From assembly GCA_910588245.1 (NCBI GenBank), contig CAJUQP010000005.1:81191-145190 (forward strand): 64,000 nucleotides of DNA. Direction: 5' to 3'. This stretch comes from an uncultured Muribaculaceae bacterium. GTDB taxonomy: Bacteria > Bacteroidota > Bacteroidia > Bacteroidales > Muribaculaceae. Positions 17,793 to 26,068 of the stretch are shown here, one piece after another. The position numbers were made by a program, and so were the translations under genes. The notes below the pieces were generated by a model. It was not told where the DNA came from. It saw only the letters and a program-made list of their open reading frames with translations, and did no database searches. How positions within the stretch are numbered: position 1 is the first letter of the stretch; every line of letters begins with the position of its first letter.

Positions 17793-18518
17793 TTATTCAA
17801 ATTCAGTCCCAAGCGACAAAGCCTTGTCAAACCATTTGTCGGCATGCTTCACATCCCCGAATATCCTTGAGAATTGTTCTGTCCGGTGCAAATCACATCC
17901 GATGATATCCACAAGTCCCTCCTTCATCAACCAAACAGCCTTCTTGCGTACTTTCTCACCATAAGCCCCTGTTAAAGAGAGAAGATTCAGCTGAAAAATA
18001 ACTCCCTTGTCATGCAAGCGCCTATAGGAATCATGATCCATGTACATATAACGTTCAGGATGGGCAATGACAGGCCGATAACCATGATGCATAATTTCTT
18101 CAAGCATATGGTCAAAACCCATGGGGGCACTGAAATATGAAGTCTCGACAAGCAGGTTGTCGCCCCCGTCCCCTATTGGAAGAAGATCGTCCGACTTAAG
18201 GCGCTCGTCGAATAGTGCGTCAAGCATATTTTCTGAAGCCAAGCCAAGCTCCACATTCCCGGTCCATGCATCACAAAGCTCCTCAAAACGCTTACGCAGT
18301 TCCGAAGTGGTGTTGGGAAAATCTTCCATTATATGAGGAGTCAGCCATATCTTTTTGATTCCCGCCTCATCATACTTACGCAACACCTCAAGCGAGTCTT
18401 CAAGGGTCTTGATTCCGTCGTCAACTCCCGGCAGTATATGGGAATGCCAGTCAGTAAATCCTGTCAATGATTTCTGGCGGTAAGTGTTGACATCTTTTCT
18501 TGTCTTGAAAGGCCACAT
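17793..18518 (-). CDS. CpsB/CapC-type PHP tyrosine-protein phosphatase
   Basis: A 241-residue enzyme of the polymerase-and-histidinol-phosphatase fold. Metal-binding motifs are visible: HSHILPGVDDG (about 24-34), LTPHIMED (about 59-66), the glutamate region LVETSYFS (about 118), VIAHPERYMYM (about 145) and GCDLHR near 209. Members dephosphorylate the tyrosine-rich tail of Wzc-type kinases and so control chain length and export. It lies 44 bp downstream of wzc, which is exactly its expected partner. Soluble, no signal peptide. Confidence 0.92.
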   Translation of the reverse strand: MWPFKTRKDVNTYRQKSLTGFTDWHSHILPGVDDGIKTLEDSLEVLRKYDEAGIKKIWLTPHIMEDFPNTTSELRKRFEELCDAWTGNVELGLASENMLDALFDERLKSDDLLPIGDGGDNLLVETSYFSAPMGFDHMLEEIMHHGYRPVIAHPERYMYMDHDSYRRLHDKGVIFQLNLLSLTGAYGEKVRKKAVWLMKEGLVDIIGCDLHRTEQFSRIFGDVKHADKWFDKALSLGTEFE

Positions 18519-18562
18519 TTTTCCTTGTATTGTTTTTCGATATTTATCAGAGAGTGATTATC

Positions 18563-20980
18563 TCACTTTTCGCTATGGTTCTGATAATTCCCGTAAGTGT
18601 AATATCGACTGTGAACCATGTCCGTGCCATTGAGTATGACACTGATCTCCGGGAATTTCCTCTCGCTGTAAAGTTCATTGAGTTCAGGGATAGCCTGAAG
18701 ATCAAGAAGTCCGGCTCTGACTATGAAAACTGTTGAGTCTGCATTTTTCGCTACGATCTGGGTATCAACGACTATATTGACTGGCGGGCAATCAAGCAAT
18801 ATATAGTCATATTCAGACCGTGCTTCCCCTATCATATGGGCAAGGAGCTCCCGGTCAAGCAGTTCCGCCGGGTTTGGAGGAAGTTTGCCAGCAGGAAGGA
18901 TCGACAGTCCATCACATCCGCCGACTTCCATTACATGGCTGCGCCAGGCGCGTGAAGATCCCGAAAGATAGTCTGACAGGCCATGCGCAGGACTACCCAC
19001 ATACATCGAAGCTGACCCATGACGCATATCACAATCCACAAGGAGTACTTTTTTATGCTTCAGGGCAAGACAATGAGCCAGATTAAACGATACAAATGAT
19101 TTACCACTTCCGGGATTGAATGAGGTAAACATCACAACGCGTCCGGTCTCCCCTTTGCCAACCATAAACTCAAGATTGCTCCTGACTACCCTGAATGCCT
19201 CGTTGACCACATCACGTTTGCCTTCTTTCACAATAGACAGAGGGGCCTCCTCCACAGTCTGTTTACGTACCTTGCCCAAAAGATGGCGCAGCAAGTTTTC
19301 TTTCTTACCTACATAAGGAATCTCTCCTGCAAAAGGCGCACGCATTGACTCAAGATCCTTACGCGATCTTACCTTCGTATCGCCGGTCTTGGCAAGATAT
19401 ACCCCAATCACAGGCACTGCTATCCCTACCAGTAAAGCCATCACGAGTATCAGGCTTTTCTTCGGGGCGACGGGTGTAAGCGATCCCATGGGAGGGGTGA
19501 TGACGCGGGTGTTGTCGGCTGTGAACTTCTGCGAGAGCTGGTTCTCCTCCCTTTTCTGGAGCAGGAAGAGATAGAGGCTCTCCTTCACTTTCTGCTGACG
19601 CTCCTCCGAAAGGAGAGGAAGCGCCTGCGCGGGGGTGTTGACGATACGTCCCTTGGTCTTGCCAAGCTCAGACCTGACCCCCTTGATCGAGGTCAACAGG
19701 CTCGAGATCTGGTTGTCGATGCCGTTGACTATAGCCCTGCGCAGACCGGCGAGCTGCGTGTCGTAGTCACGCACGAGCGGATTTGAGGTGGATGAATTGT
19801 CGACAAGATTGTTTCTCGTGAGAAGAAGCTTGTTGTAGTCGGCTATCTCCGCCTCTACCGCAGGATTGGATATGCCAGTATTGACCGGTATCACATTATA
19901 TTCATTCCCTTTCTCGCCTATATAATCACGGAGATATCGTGTCACGGCCAGTTGGTTCGAAAGTTCCAGTATCTGGGCATCCATCTCGCCGCTCTGTTCG
20001 AGAAGGAGCTTCGCGGTCATCTCAAGGCTCGGGGTGCCGGTGGCGGCCGTCTGCCGTGCCAGGTTCTCGTCAACCTCTCCGAGCTCACGCTGTATCACTC
20101 TAAGGCGCTCATCGATGAAGGCGGATGTAGCCACGGCAAGTTTGTTCTTGTCTTCTATCCAGTTCTCCGTATAGACCTTGAGAATCTCATCAAGGATATC
20201 CACGGCCCTCTGCACGCACACGTCGCGCACGGAAAGCTCGATCACCTCCGCGTCCTGGTCGACAAGATCGCCTGTCAGCTTCTTTCCGTAGAGTTCCACG
20301 GTAGACTGCATAGGCATCTTGCTGACATCCACCGTCATCTCATCCTTTACCGGGGCTCCGGCATATGCCGGATTCGCTGAGACCACTACCCTTCCTATCG
20401 GAGTCTTGACGGCGGAATCACCTTTGCGCAGGTCTACCGTCACCTCCTGCTCATACCTCTGCTCCTTCCCGTCGGAGCCGGTGCGTGCGAAGCGGGATAG
20501 CACAAGGTCTCCGCCGGGGCGCAGCGTGAGCCGCAGACGCGCCGACTCCTGCTCACCGACATCCTGCATGACGAGGCTAACAGGAAGCGTCTTGCCATAG
20601 AGGGTGACCGGATGGAGACCTCCCCTCTTCAGATAATTCATGTCGAGCGAAAGGCGTACGGCCACCTCATACATGATGTAGGGCGAGGTGAATGTGATAA
20701 GCTCGTTGTTGACGTTGGTATTGCCGGCCACGAGTCCGAGAGAGGAGAACATATCGGCGATCTCGCCGATTCCTCCGCTCGAGTCCTGGTCTTTCACCAG
20801 TATCTGTTCCGAACGCTCATACACCGGCTCGCGGGTGCAGATATAAAGCAACGCGCTTCCCACACATATCAGGAGCGAGGCCGCAAACCAGGGCCACGCC
20901 GGGAGGCACGCCTTAAGGAAATCGCGCATGGTGAAATTCTCAACCGCGCTTCTCTCTTCAATATTTGATGAGGTCTTCAT
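18563..20980 (-). CDS. wzc: Wzc-type tyrosine autokinase / chain-length regulator
   Basis: An 805-residue inner-membrane protein. The N-terminal Wzz domain sits between two membrane segments (about 29-48 and 505-526) with a long periplasmic coiled-coil part. The cytoplasmic BY-kinase domain has Walker A NPGSGKSF (about 618-626), Walker A' LLVDCDMR and Walker B YILLDCPPV. The C-terminus is tyrosine-rich (SRYYTYGNYQ), the autophosphorylation tail. It couples polymerisation to export through Wza. It lies 12 bp after wza and before cpsB, giving the standard export-kinase-phosphatase order. Confidence 0.95.
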   Translation of the reverse strand: MKTSSNIEERSAVENFTMRDFLKACLPAWPWFAASLLICVGSALLYICTREPVYERSEQILVKDQDSSGGIGEIADMFSSLGLVAGNTNVNNELITFTSPYIMYEVAVRLSLDMNYLKRGGLHPVTLYGKTLPVSLVMQDVGEQESARLRLTLRPGGDLVLSRFARTGSDGKEQRYEQEVTVDLRKGDSAVKTPIGRVVVSANPAYAGAPVKDEMTVDVSKMPMQSTVELYGKKLTGDLVDQDAEVIELSVRDVCVQRAVDILDEILKVYTENWIEDKNKLAVATSAFIDERLRVIQRELGEVDENLARQTAATGTPSLEMTAKLLLEQSGEMDAQILELSNQLAVTRYLRDYIGEKGNEYNVIPVNTGISNPAVEAEIADYNKLLLTRNNLVDNSSTSNPLVRDYDTQLAGLRRAIVNGIDNQISSLLTSIKGVRSELGKTKGRIVNTPAQALPLLSEERQQKVKESLYLFLLQKREENQLSQKFTADNTRVITPPMGSLTPVAPKKSLILVMALLVGIAVPVIGVYLAKTGDTKVRSRKDLESMRAPFAGEIPYVGKKENLLRHLLGKVRKQTVEEAPLSIVKEGKRDVVNEAFRVVRSNLEFMVGKGETGRVVMFTSFNPGSGKSFVSFNLAHCLALKHKKVLLVDCDMRHGSASMYVGSPAHGLSDYLSGSSRAWRSHVMEVGGCDGLSILPAGKLPPNPAELLDRELLAHMIGEARSEYDYILLDCPPVNIVVDTQIVAKNADSTVFIVRAGLLDLQAIPELNELYSERKFPEISVILNGTDMVHSRYYTYGNYQNHSEK

Positions 20981-20992
20981 TGGGGGGGCGGA

Positions 20993-21799
20993 TTATTTCA
21001 CAATCAGTACTGCTATCGATGTCAGGAGAGAGGCCACCGACACCCAAAATCCCCAGGAAAGCACGTTGTTGCCGTTGACTGTGGCCTGACGCTTCCTCAC
21101 CTCGTTAGGCTCCACATAGACCACATCACCCTGCCTAAGATGGTAGGCCGGCGACGACGTGAGCGCTCCGAGATCAGTGAGGTCGACCACATACCGGTTG
21201 ATCTTCCCACCTTCGGTTCGCACCACCACGACATTCTCGCGGCGCCCCTGTATTGTAAGGTCGCCTGCGAGGGCGAGCGCCTCGAGTATGCTCACCTCAT
21301 CCTTGTCCATCTCAAACCGTCCCTGCCTGTTGACCTCTCCGAGCACCGAGAACGTGGCGTTGAGATATTCCACAGTCACCACAGGATCCTTCACAAGACC
21401 GCGCCCCATAAGTTCTCCCTTGATAAACGCGGCAAGCTCCCCGCGGGTCATGCCCGCTATCTTCATGCTTCCGATCACCGGGAAATCTATATCACCGTCC
21501 TTGTCGACAGTATAGCCCGATATGCCTTCGGCCACGGCTACAGACGACATCTGTCCGAGCCGGTTTGTCGTGACCGGAAGGTTGAACATTTCCGAGAGTT
21601 TCGGATCTCTCGATTTCACAACTATGCTGAGCTTGTCGCCGGGCTGTATCCTGATCGACGCGTCGGAAGGGAGTTGCAGTTCCGTCCGGTCAACGTCCTG
21701 GAAGTAAGCCAGATTCTTAGGCCCCGCGCATCCTCCGGCGATAAGGAGAGCTGACGCGGTCAGAACCATGGCGGCATATCCGGCAATATGTTTCTTCAT
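20993..21799 (-). CDS. wza: Wza-type polysaccharide export lipoprotein
   Basis: A 268-residue outer-membrane lipoprotein with a lipobox ending in IAGGC (about residue 25). The polysaccharide export (Poly_export) domain starts near IRIQPGDKLSIVV (about 50) and is followed by a SLBB domain around FSVLGEVNRQGRFEMD (about 150-165). A C-terminal hydrophobic helix (LSWGFWVSVASLLTSI) could form the alpha-helical pore or anchor. It should build the outer-membrane channel that works with Wzc. It is the first gene of the minus-strand operon. No clear TAnnTTTG promoter was found in the 160 bp before it. Confidence 0.93.
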   Translation of the reverse strand: MKKHIAGYAAMVLTASALLIAGGCAGPKNLAYFQDVDRTELQLPSDASIRIQPGDKLSIVVKSRDPKLSEMFNLPVTTNRLGQMSSVAVAEGISGYTVDKDGDIDFPVIGSMKIAGMTRGELAAFIKGELMGRGLVKDPVVTVEYLNATFSVLGEVNRQGRFEMDKDEVSILEALALAGDLTIQGRRENVVVVRTEGGKINRYVVDLTDLGALTSSPAYHLRQGDVVYVEPNEVRKRQATVNGNNVLSWGFWVSVASLLTSIAVLIVK

Positions 21800-21907
21800 A
21801 TCTTGTCGTTATAGTATTCTTTCTTGGGGAGAAACGTCCGGCCGCGCCCTACTCCGGCGCCCTGAAAAACCGTCTCCTTTCAAAAAAACGTTTTCCTATC
21901 CGTTTTA

Positions 21908-21938
21908 TTGAAAATGCCGAGATTTAATGTTACCTTTG
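21908..21938 (+). promoter_or_regulatory. Promoter for GT32-wzi-lipoprotein unit
   Basis: TTG (21908-21910), 20 bp, TACCTTTG (21931-21938), 22 bp before the ATG at 21961. This is a strong match to the Bacteroidetes consensus, in the intergenic region shared with divergent wza. Confidence 0.7.
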
Positions 21939-21960
21939 CAAAAGATTCGGATTCAAATAT

Positions 21961-22698
21961 ATGAGCATACCCAAGATCATACACTTCTGCTGGCTGAGCG
22001 AAAACAGGATGCCTCCGCTCGTGAAAAGATGCATGGCGACATGGAAAGAAGTGCTGTCCGGATATGAGATCATATGGTGGAATCCGGCCAGATTCCACCT
22101 TGATTCAACTCCCTGGACCAGGGAGGCTTTCGCCAGCCGGAAATACGCGTTTGCCTCCGATTATATAAGGTGTCACGCCCTGTATCACCATGGCGGCATA
22201 TATCTCGACACGGATGTGGAGGTGCTCAGCACATTCGATCCGTTGCTCCATCATCCGTATATGCTCGGCAAGGAGAATCCGGCTCTTATCGAGGCTGCCG
22301 CAATGGGAGCCGAGCCCGGAAGCACTCTGTTCGGGAAGATGCTCGGATACTATGAAGGCAAGCATTTCATAAAGCCCGACGGATCTTTCGACACCACTCC
22401 TATGCCGGTCATCATGGAGAAGATAGTAAGGGAGAATTTCCGAGTCAGGGAAATCTCAAGTCCCGACGAGGCGGTGTTCTCCGACGACACCCTCTCCATC
22501 CTCCCCGACGACTACTTTTCCCCGAAATCATGTGCCGACGGCAAGATCCGCACCACTGAGAATACGGTGTGCATACACCACTACAACCAGTCATGGCAAT
22601 CGCCGGTCAGGAAATACGGACGGAAGCTTATTCTCGGCATCGGAGGGGAAAAGCTGAAGGATTCCATACGCCACATAGTGGCCCGGCATCTCTCCTGA
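21961..22698 (+). CDS. GT32-type glycosyltransferase
   Basis: A 245-residue enzyme of the Gly_transf_sug (GT32) type. Features seen are IPKIIHFCWLSENRMP at the N-terminus, FASDYIRCHALYHHGGIYLD (about 63-82) and the metal/donor DxD in YLDTDVEV. The last ~40 residues are basic. This family adds hexoses in capsule, LPS or O-antigen assembly. It is transcribed away from wza and followed 23 bp later by wzi, so it is part of the polysaccharide locus. The sugar specificity is not readable. Confidence 0.9.
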   Translation: MSIPKIIHFCWLSENRMPPLVKRCMATWKEVLSGYEIIWWNPARFHLDSTPWTREAFASRKYAFASDYIRCHALYHHGGIYLDTDVEVLSTFDPLLHHPYMLGKENPALIEAAAMGAEPGSTLFGKMLGYYEGKHFIKPDGSFDTTPMPVIMEKIVRENFRVREISSPDEAVFSDDTLSILPDDYFSPKSCADGKIRTTENTVCIHHYNQSWQSPVRKYGRKLILGIGGEKLKDSIRHIVARHLS

Positions 22699-22721
22699 GC
22701 AATAACATCAAGCATAATACA

Positions 22722-24188
22722 ATGTCACGCAATATATACGCATCCCTCACCATGGCATTAGCCATCAGTCTCCTACCTGCCGCAGCCAATGCTCAGGATT
22801 CCTTGAGATATGATATTGAGGTGCGCGCCTCCCTCTCCGGAGGTGAGAACACACCCTTCTGGCTGGCCAACAACCTTCAGGGACTCGGTTCCCCCCGCAC
22901 AAACAGCGGCTTTGTCAAGGCCGGACTGTTCAGGGATATTGACAACGACCGTCGGTTCTCCTGGGGCGCCGGGGTCAGCCTCGCCGGCGCATGGCGCAAC
23001 ACCTCCCCTTTCTACGTGCACGAGCTCTACGGTGAAGTGAAATACCGCAGTCTCGACGCCCTCCTCGGCAGCAAGGTGATCAAGGGAGATTTCAACAATC
23101 CCCGGCTTTCATCGGGCAATCTCCTCTACTCAGGCAACTCATTGCCTATACCTCAGCTCAGGCTCGGCATCTTCGACTATGCTCCATTCTGGGGCACCGA
23201 CGGATGGCTTTCCGCAAAAGGATATATCGCCTACGGCATGTTTACCGATTCCCGATGGCAGAAATCGTGGAGTACTCCTGACTCAAGACGTACGGAAGAC
23301 GTGCTCTACCATTCAAAAGGGCTTTGGCTCCGCGGAGGCGACGCAGGCAGATTCCCACTCGTGGGAGAGATAGGCATAGAGATGGCCACGCAGTTCGGAG
23401 GCCATTCCTATAAGGACGGGGAAAGGATCGACATGGGACATGGATTCAAGAAATGGTGGCACGCGTTCTTCCCTCACAGCGGCAAAGAGGACACTCATCT
23501 CGGCGACGCCGTCAGCACTGAGGGAAACATGCTCGGCACGTATGATTTCTCCCTCTCCTGGCTCCCTGACGCCGACTGGAGCGTGAAGGCTTATTACCAA
23601 CACTATTTTGAAGACCAGTCGCAGATGACTTTCGAATATGGCTGGAAAGATGGACTTTGGGGGATCGAGGCGCAACTCCCAGCCAACAGGGTCGTCTCGG
23701 CTGTCGTGGTCGAATATCTCTATTCGAAAGACCAGACGGGGGCCGTATTCAACAACAGTTCGCCCGAGATACCTGAACAGATCAGCGGCCGCGACGAATA
23801 CTACAATCATTTCCTCTATTCCGGATGGCAGCACTGGGGAATGGGTATAGGCAACCCGCTTATCATCTCCCCCCTCTACAACCGCGACCACGACCTGTGG
23901 TTCCGCTCCACACGCATAGAGGCCTGGCATCTCGGCCTCGAGGGTTCGCCGCGCCCCGATCTCGGCTACCGCATGCTCCTCTCCTATTCCCGCAACTGGG
24001 GAACCTATACGAAGCCCCTTCCGGAGATGATGCACAATTTCAATGCACTCCTTGAGGTATCCTGGCGTCCTGAAAGGCTCCGGGGCTGGGAGGCGACCCT
24101 CGGCGTAGCGGGCGACACCGGCCGTCTGCTCGGCAAAAGTTTCGGCGTAGCCCTGACCATAAGCAAGACCGGATGGTTAAATTTCTAA
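22722..24188 (+). CDS. Capsule assembly Wzi family outer membrane protein
   Basis: A 488-residue protein. ATG 22722 was chosen because it begins a signal peptide (MSRNIYASLTMALAISLLP, cleavage at ANAQ); the frame also extends upstream into the GT32 gene, but without a signal. The mature part begins with RYDIEVRASLSGGENTPFW, the typical start of Bacteroidetes Wzi proteins. It continues with many aromatic beta-strands, consistent with an 18-stranded barrel that anchors capsule at the surface. It follows the GT32 gene and precedes a small lipoprotein. Confidence 0.88.
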   Translation: MSRNIYASLTMALAISLLPAAANAQDSLRYDIEVRASLSGGENTPFWLANNLQGLGSPRTNSGFVKAGLFRDIDNDRRFSWGAGVSLAGAWRNTSPFYVHELYGEVKYRSLDALLGSKVIKGDFNNPRLSSGNLLYSGNSLPIPQLRLGIFDYAPFWGTDGWLSAKGYIAYGMFTDSRWQKSWSTPDSRRTEDVLYHSKGLWLRGGDAGRFPLVGEIGIEMATQFGGHSYKDGERIDMGHGFKKWWHAFFPHSGKEDTHLGDAVSTEGNMLGTYDFSLSWLPDADWSVKAYYQHYFEDQSQMTFEYGWKDGLWGIEAQLPANRVVSAVVVEYLYSKDQTGAVFNNSSPEIPEQISGRDEYYNHFLYSGWQHWGMGIGNPLIISPLYNRDHDLWFRSTRIEAWHLGLEGSPRPDLGYRMLLSYSRNWGTYTKPLPEMMHNFNALLEVSWRPERLRGWEATLGVAGDTGRLLGKSFGVALTISKTGWLNF

Positions 24189-24198
24189 AAAATATCAA

Positions 24199-24609
24199 AT
24201 GACATCAATAAGACCCCATACTTTCCTCCTCATCATCGCTATCCTATTCTTGTTTCTGACTTCCGGTTGCCAGAAATCACCGATCAACGGCGACCTCGAC
24301 GGCCAATGGCAAGTGATGGAAGTAAGTCCGGCGCATGCTGAAACGCCCATCGACGCCCGGCTCTACTATTGCTTCTACCTCCACGTATGCCAGCTCAACT
24401 ACTACGGAGGCACCCTCACCACCGGCTCGATGGACTACTCCGGCGACCACATCACCCTCTCCTTCCCCGACACCTCCGAAGAGACCGCCGCCGGCCTCCC
24501 TCAATACGGCATCCCAACCAATCCCGTCACCTTCACCGTCAACCGCCTCGACAGCAAAAGCCTCATACTCCGCTCCGCCACCACCACCGTCACACTCCGC
24601 AAATTCTGA
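24199..24609 (+). CDS. Lipocalin-like small lipoprotein
   Basis: A 136-residue protein with a lipoprotein signal (FLFLTSGC, lipid on C24) followed by NGDLDGQWQVME, the start motif of Bacteroidetes lipocalin-like (DUF4847-like) proteins. The remainder is beta-rich and ends SLILRSATTTVTLRKF. It lies 10 bp after wzi and is probably cotranscribed, so it may be part of the capsule envelope machinery; the function is not known. Its last 55 bp are duplicated about 850 bp downstream, beyond a toxin-antitoxin pair. Confidence 0.72.
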   Translation: MTSIRPHTFLLIIAILFLFLTSGCQKSPINGDLDGQWQVMEVSPAHAETPIDARLYYCFYLHVCQLNYYGGTLTTGSMDYSGDHITLSFPDTSEETAAGLPQYGIPTNPVTFTVNRLDSKSLILRSATTTVTLRKF

Positions 24610-24611
24610 TT
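24557..24611 (+). repeat. Direct repeat, copy 1 (end of lipoprotein gene)
   Basis: 55 bp covering the last 17 codons and stop of the lipoprotein gene. It matches 25408-25462 at 52 of 55 positions. The two copies flank the toxin-antitoxin genes. Confidence 0.9.
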
Positions 24612-24767
24612 TTGTCACTTTTTACGTAAATTTACCTTTGTGTTTGTTAAAGGAGATGACAATGATAATTTTATCTGGACGCCATCAGGCCTGGTGCTCT
24701 TACCTGAATTTTTATTTTTTTAACAATTAAAAATTTAAATCTAAATAGTTCAACCAACTAAATAAGT

Positions 24768-24775
24768 TATCTTTG
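24768..24775 (+). promoter_or_regulatory. -7 box of toxin-antitoxin promoter
   Basis: TATCTTTG lies 18 bp before the antitoxin ATG in a very AT-rich stretch (24700-24790). No good -33 element is evident. Regulation of such operons is normally by the antitoxin. Confidence 0.5.
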
Positions 24776-24793
24776 CATTTAAATTGATTGATT

Positions 24794-24997
24794 ATGGCAG
24801 AATATTCATTGATATTGCATTCAAAAGATGACTATCGGCTTATTAAGAAAATCTTAAAAGCATTTGATGGAGCATCTATTCGACCGGTGAAGTCTAAGAA
24901 AACGAATATCGAAATTGCGTTGCAAGAAGCTCGTGAAGGCAAAATTGCAGGTCCGTTCCATTCATCGGAAGAATTAATGGCCGATTTATTAAGCTGA
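24794..24997 (+). CDS. Antitoxin of YafQ-type toxin-antitoxin pair
   Basis: A 67-residue protein starting MAEYSLILHSKDDYRLIKK at ATG 24794; a TTG two codons upstream would add MI. The N-terminal half probably forms the DNA-binding/dimer part, and the C-terminus (EIALQEAREGKIAGPFHSSE) is the flexible toxin-wrapping region. Its TGA overlaps the toxin ATG by one base (TGATG), the standard antitoxin-first arrangement. Sequence similarity to DinJ/RelB is weak by eye, so the call leans on the toxin next door. Low-GC composition and the flanking duplications suggest it was acquired. Confidence 0.82.
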   Translation: MAEYSLILHSKDDYRLIKKILKAFDGASIRPVKSKKTNIEIALQEAREGKIAGPFHSSEELMADLLS

Positions 24998-25272
24998 TGT
25001 ATACCGTAAACCGTACCAACGCTTTTAAAAAGTCGTTCAAACGTGCTTTAAAGCGAGGATTAAATCCTGCAGCCTTCCAAAAGGTAATCGATATTCTTCA
25101 AACCGAGGGGTCGCTTCCTCGACAATATAAGCCCCATCGGCTCAGTTCAAAATTCGACTATGCATGGGAATGCCATATTGAGAACGACTGGCTCTTGCTT
25201 TGGCAGCAAGACAATAATGAGATGACACTGTTGCTTCTACAGACTGGCACTCATTCAGATATTTTCGGGTAA
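24997..25272 (+). CDS. YafQ family mRNA interferase toxin
   Basis: A 91-residue protein with the YafQ/RelE fold signature: KKSFKRALKRGLNPAAFQKV near the start, LPRQYKPHRLSSKFDYAWEC in the middle, and HIENDWLLLW followed by LLLLQTGTHSDIFG at the end. The terminal TGTHSDIF (histidine and phenylalanine at the catalytic site) is intact. Such toxins cleave mRNA on the ribosome and are held in check by the overlapping upstream antitoxin. Complete length and intact catalytic end suggest a working module. Confidence 0.92.
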   Translation: MYTVNRTNAFKKSFKRALKRGLNPAAFQKVIDILQTEGSLPRQYKPHRLSSKFDYAWECHIENDWLLLWQQDNNEMTLLLLQTGTHSDIFG

Positions 25273-25328
25273 GATTTTAGTACATAGGATGGCTCCACTT
25301 GAAATTCTAATCGTCAACTCCAGAATAA

Positions 25329-25460
25329 GATAACACACAAAAAATCACAGGCCACGTTATAATTACAGGTACATCGCTCCACGATGTTTCCCTTAATCAC
25401 GTTGATCAAAGTCTCATACTCCGCTCCGCCACCACCACCGTCACCATCCGCAAATTCTGA
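25329..25460 (+). pseudogene. 3' remnant of a second lipocalin-like lipoprotein gene
   Basis: Open in frame from 25329 to a TGA at 25458-25460. The end reads SLILRSATTTVTIRKF, differing from the intact lipoprotein by one residue. Further upstream VSLNHVDQ still aligns with FTVNRLDSK. There is no start, signal peptide or N-terminal half. This is either the tail of a tandem paralogue or the original gene end displaced when the toxin-antitoxin segment entered. Confidence 0.6.
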
Positions 25461-25462
25461 TT
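25408..25462 (+). repeat. Direct repeat, copy 2
   Basis: 52 of 55 bases identical to 24557-24611. The differences are mostly at positions that keep the reading frame and the amino acids, which favours an old coding duplication over a recent target-site duplication. Confidence 0.88.
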
Positions 25463-25477
25463 CCATTCAATTCATTG

Positions 25478-25624
25478 TCAATTTGTAGGAACATTGTTGT
25501 TGACAGCGCATGCATCAAGCGCCATAAATCTTTCGACTTTATTTTGACGATCTGCGCCATGTAATTTCATTGGATTCCCTGTCAGATATGTCAACAAACA
25601 TCTGCCATCGACAAAGAATGTCAT
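25478..25624 (-). CDS. Small hypothetical ORF, 48 residues
   Basis: Starts MTFFVDGRCLLTYLTG at ATG 25624, which overlaps the stop of the ORF at 25621-25965 as ATGA, and ends VNNNVPTN. No family is recognised. The 4-bp overlap hints at coupling. Equally, this could be the frameshifted continuation of a decayed gene, since neither ORF has a convincing beginning of its own. Confidence 0.3.
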   Translation of the reverse strand: MTFFVDGRCLLTYLTGNPMKLHGADRQNKVERFMALDACAVNNNVPTN

Positions 25625-25965
25625 TCAACAATCTCAAATAATTTAGGCAATTTACTGTAAGATTCACCATCTGTACCGATTACATTCGCATTGACAAGTG
25701 CTTTATTAAGGCGATCATCAGAAAGCAAGTCAGAAACCCAGCTTTCCTTTGAAAGAAAAGACTGATGTTTGCTGAAATTAGGAATAAAACGACGCAGGAT
25801 TGCTATAACATCCTCAGAGGTTGCAAAATAACGATTGGTGTTCAGAATGCCGCCATGGAGTCCCCCCTGAGCAGAGGCCACTCTACTCCCGCGGATGGCT
25901 CTCACTGTCGGTAGGGCGACAGTGATAAGGAACCCAAAGAGAGGGGCCATGAAAACTGTCTGCAA
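25621..25965 (-). CDS. Hypothetical ORF, probable gene remnant
   Basis: 114 residues if started at ATG 25965, but that start lies inside a 19-bp terminator-like hairpin (25944-25992) and the first ~35 residues cross a second hairpin (25902-25925). The later part (NRYFATSEDVIAILRRFIPN to KLPKLFEIVE) looks like real, soluble alpha/beta protein with natural composition. No start codon precedes that part apart from those in the hairpin region. I read it as the 3' part of a gene whose 5' end was lost. Function not recognised. Confidence 0.35.
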   Translation of the reverse strand: MQTVFMAPLFGFLITVALPTVRAIRGSRVASAQGGLHGGILNTNRYFATSEDVIAILRRFIPNFSKHQSFLSKESWVSDLLSDDRLNKALVNANVIGTDGESYSKLPKLFEIVE

Positions 25966-25992
25966 GTCATTGTCAGACAGTTTTCATGGCCC
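25944..25992 (-). terminator. Terminator after xylanase-esterase gene
   Basis: A perfect 19-bp stem (GGGCCATGAAAACTGTCTG and its complement) with an 11-base loop. It lies about 75 bp beyond the stop of the minus-strand GH10-CE1 gene. The T-tract after it is weak (CTCTCTTTGG). Confidence 0.7.
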
Positions 25993-26068
25993 TATTTATT
26001 TCTTGAAAAGCACTCGGTCCTCCCGCAAGATTCCAAGAGGTGCCCAGGCTTCTTCCGATGCTATCGTA

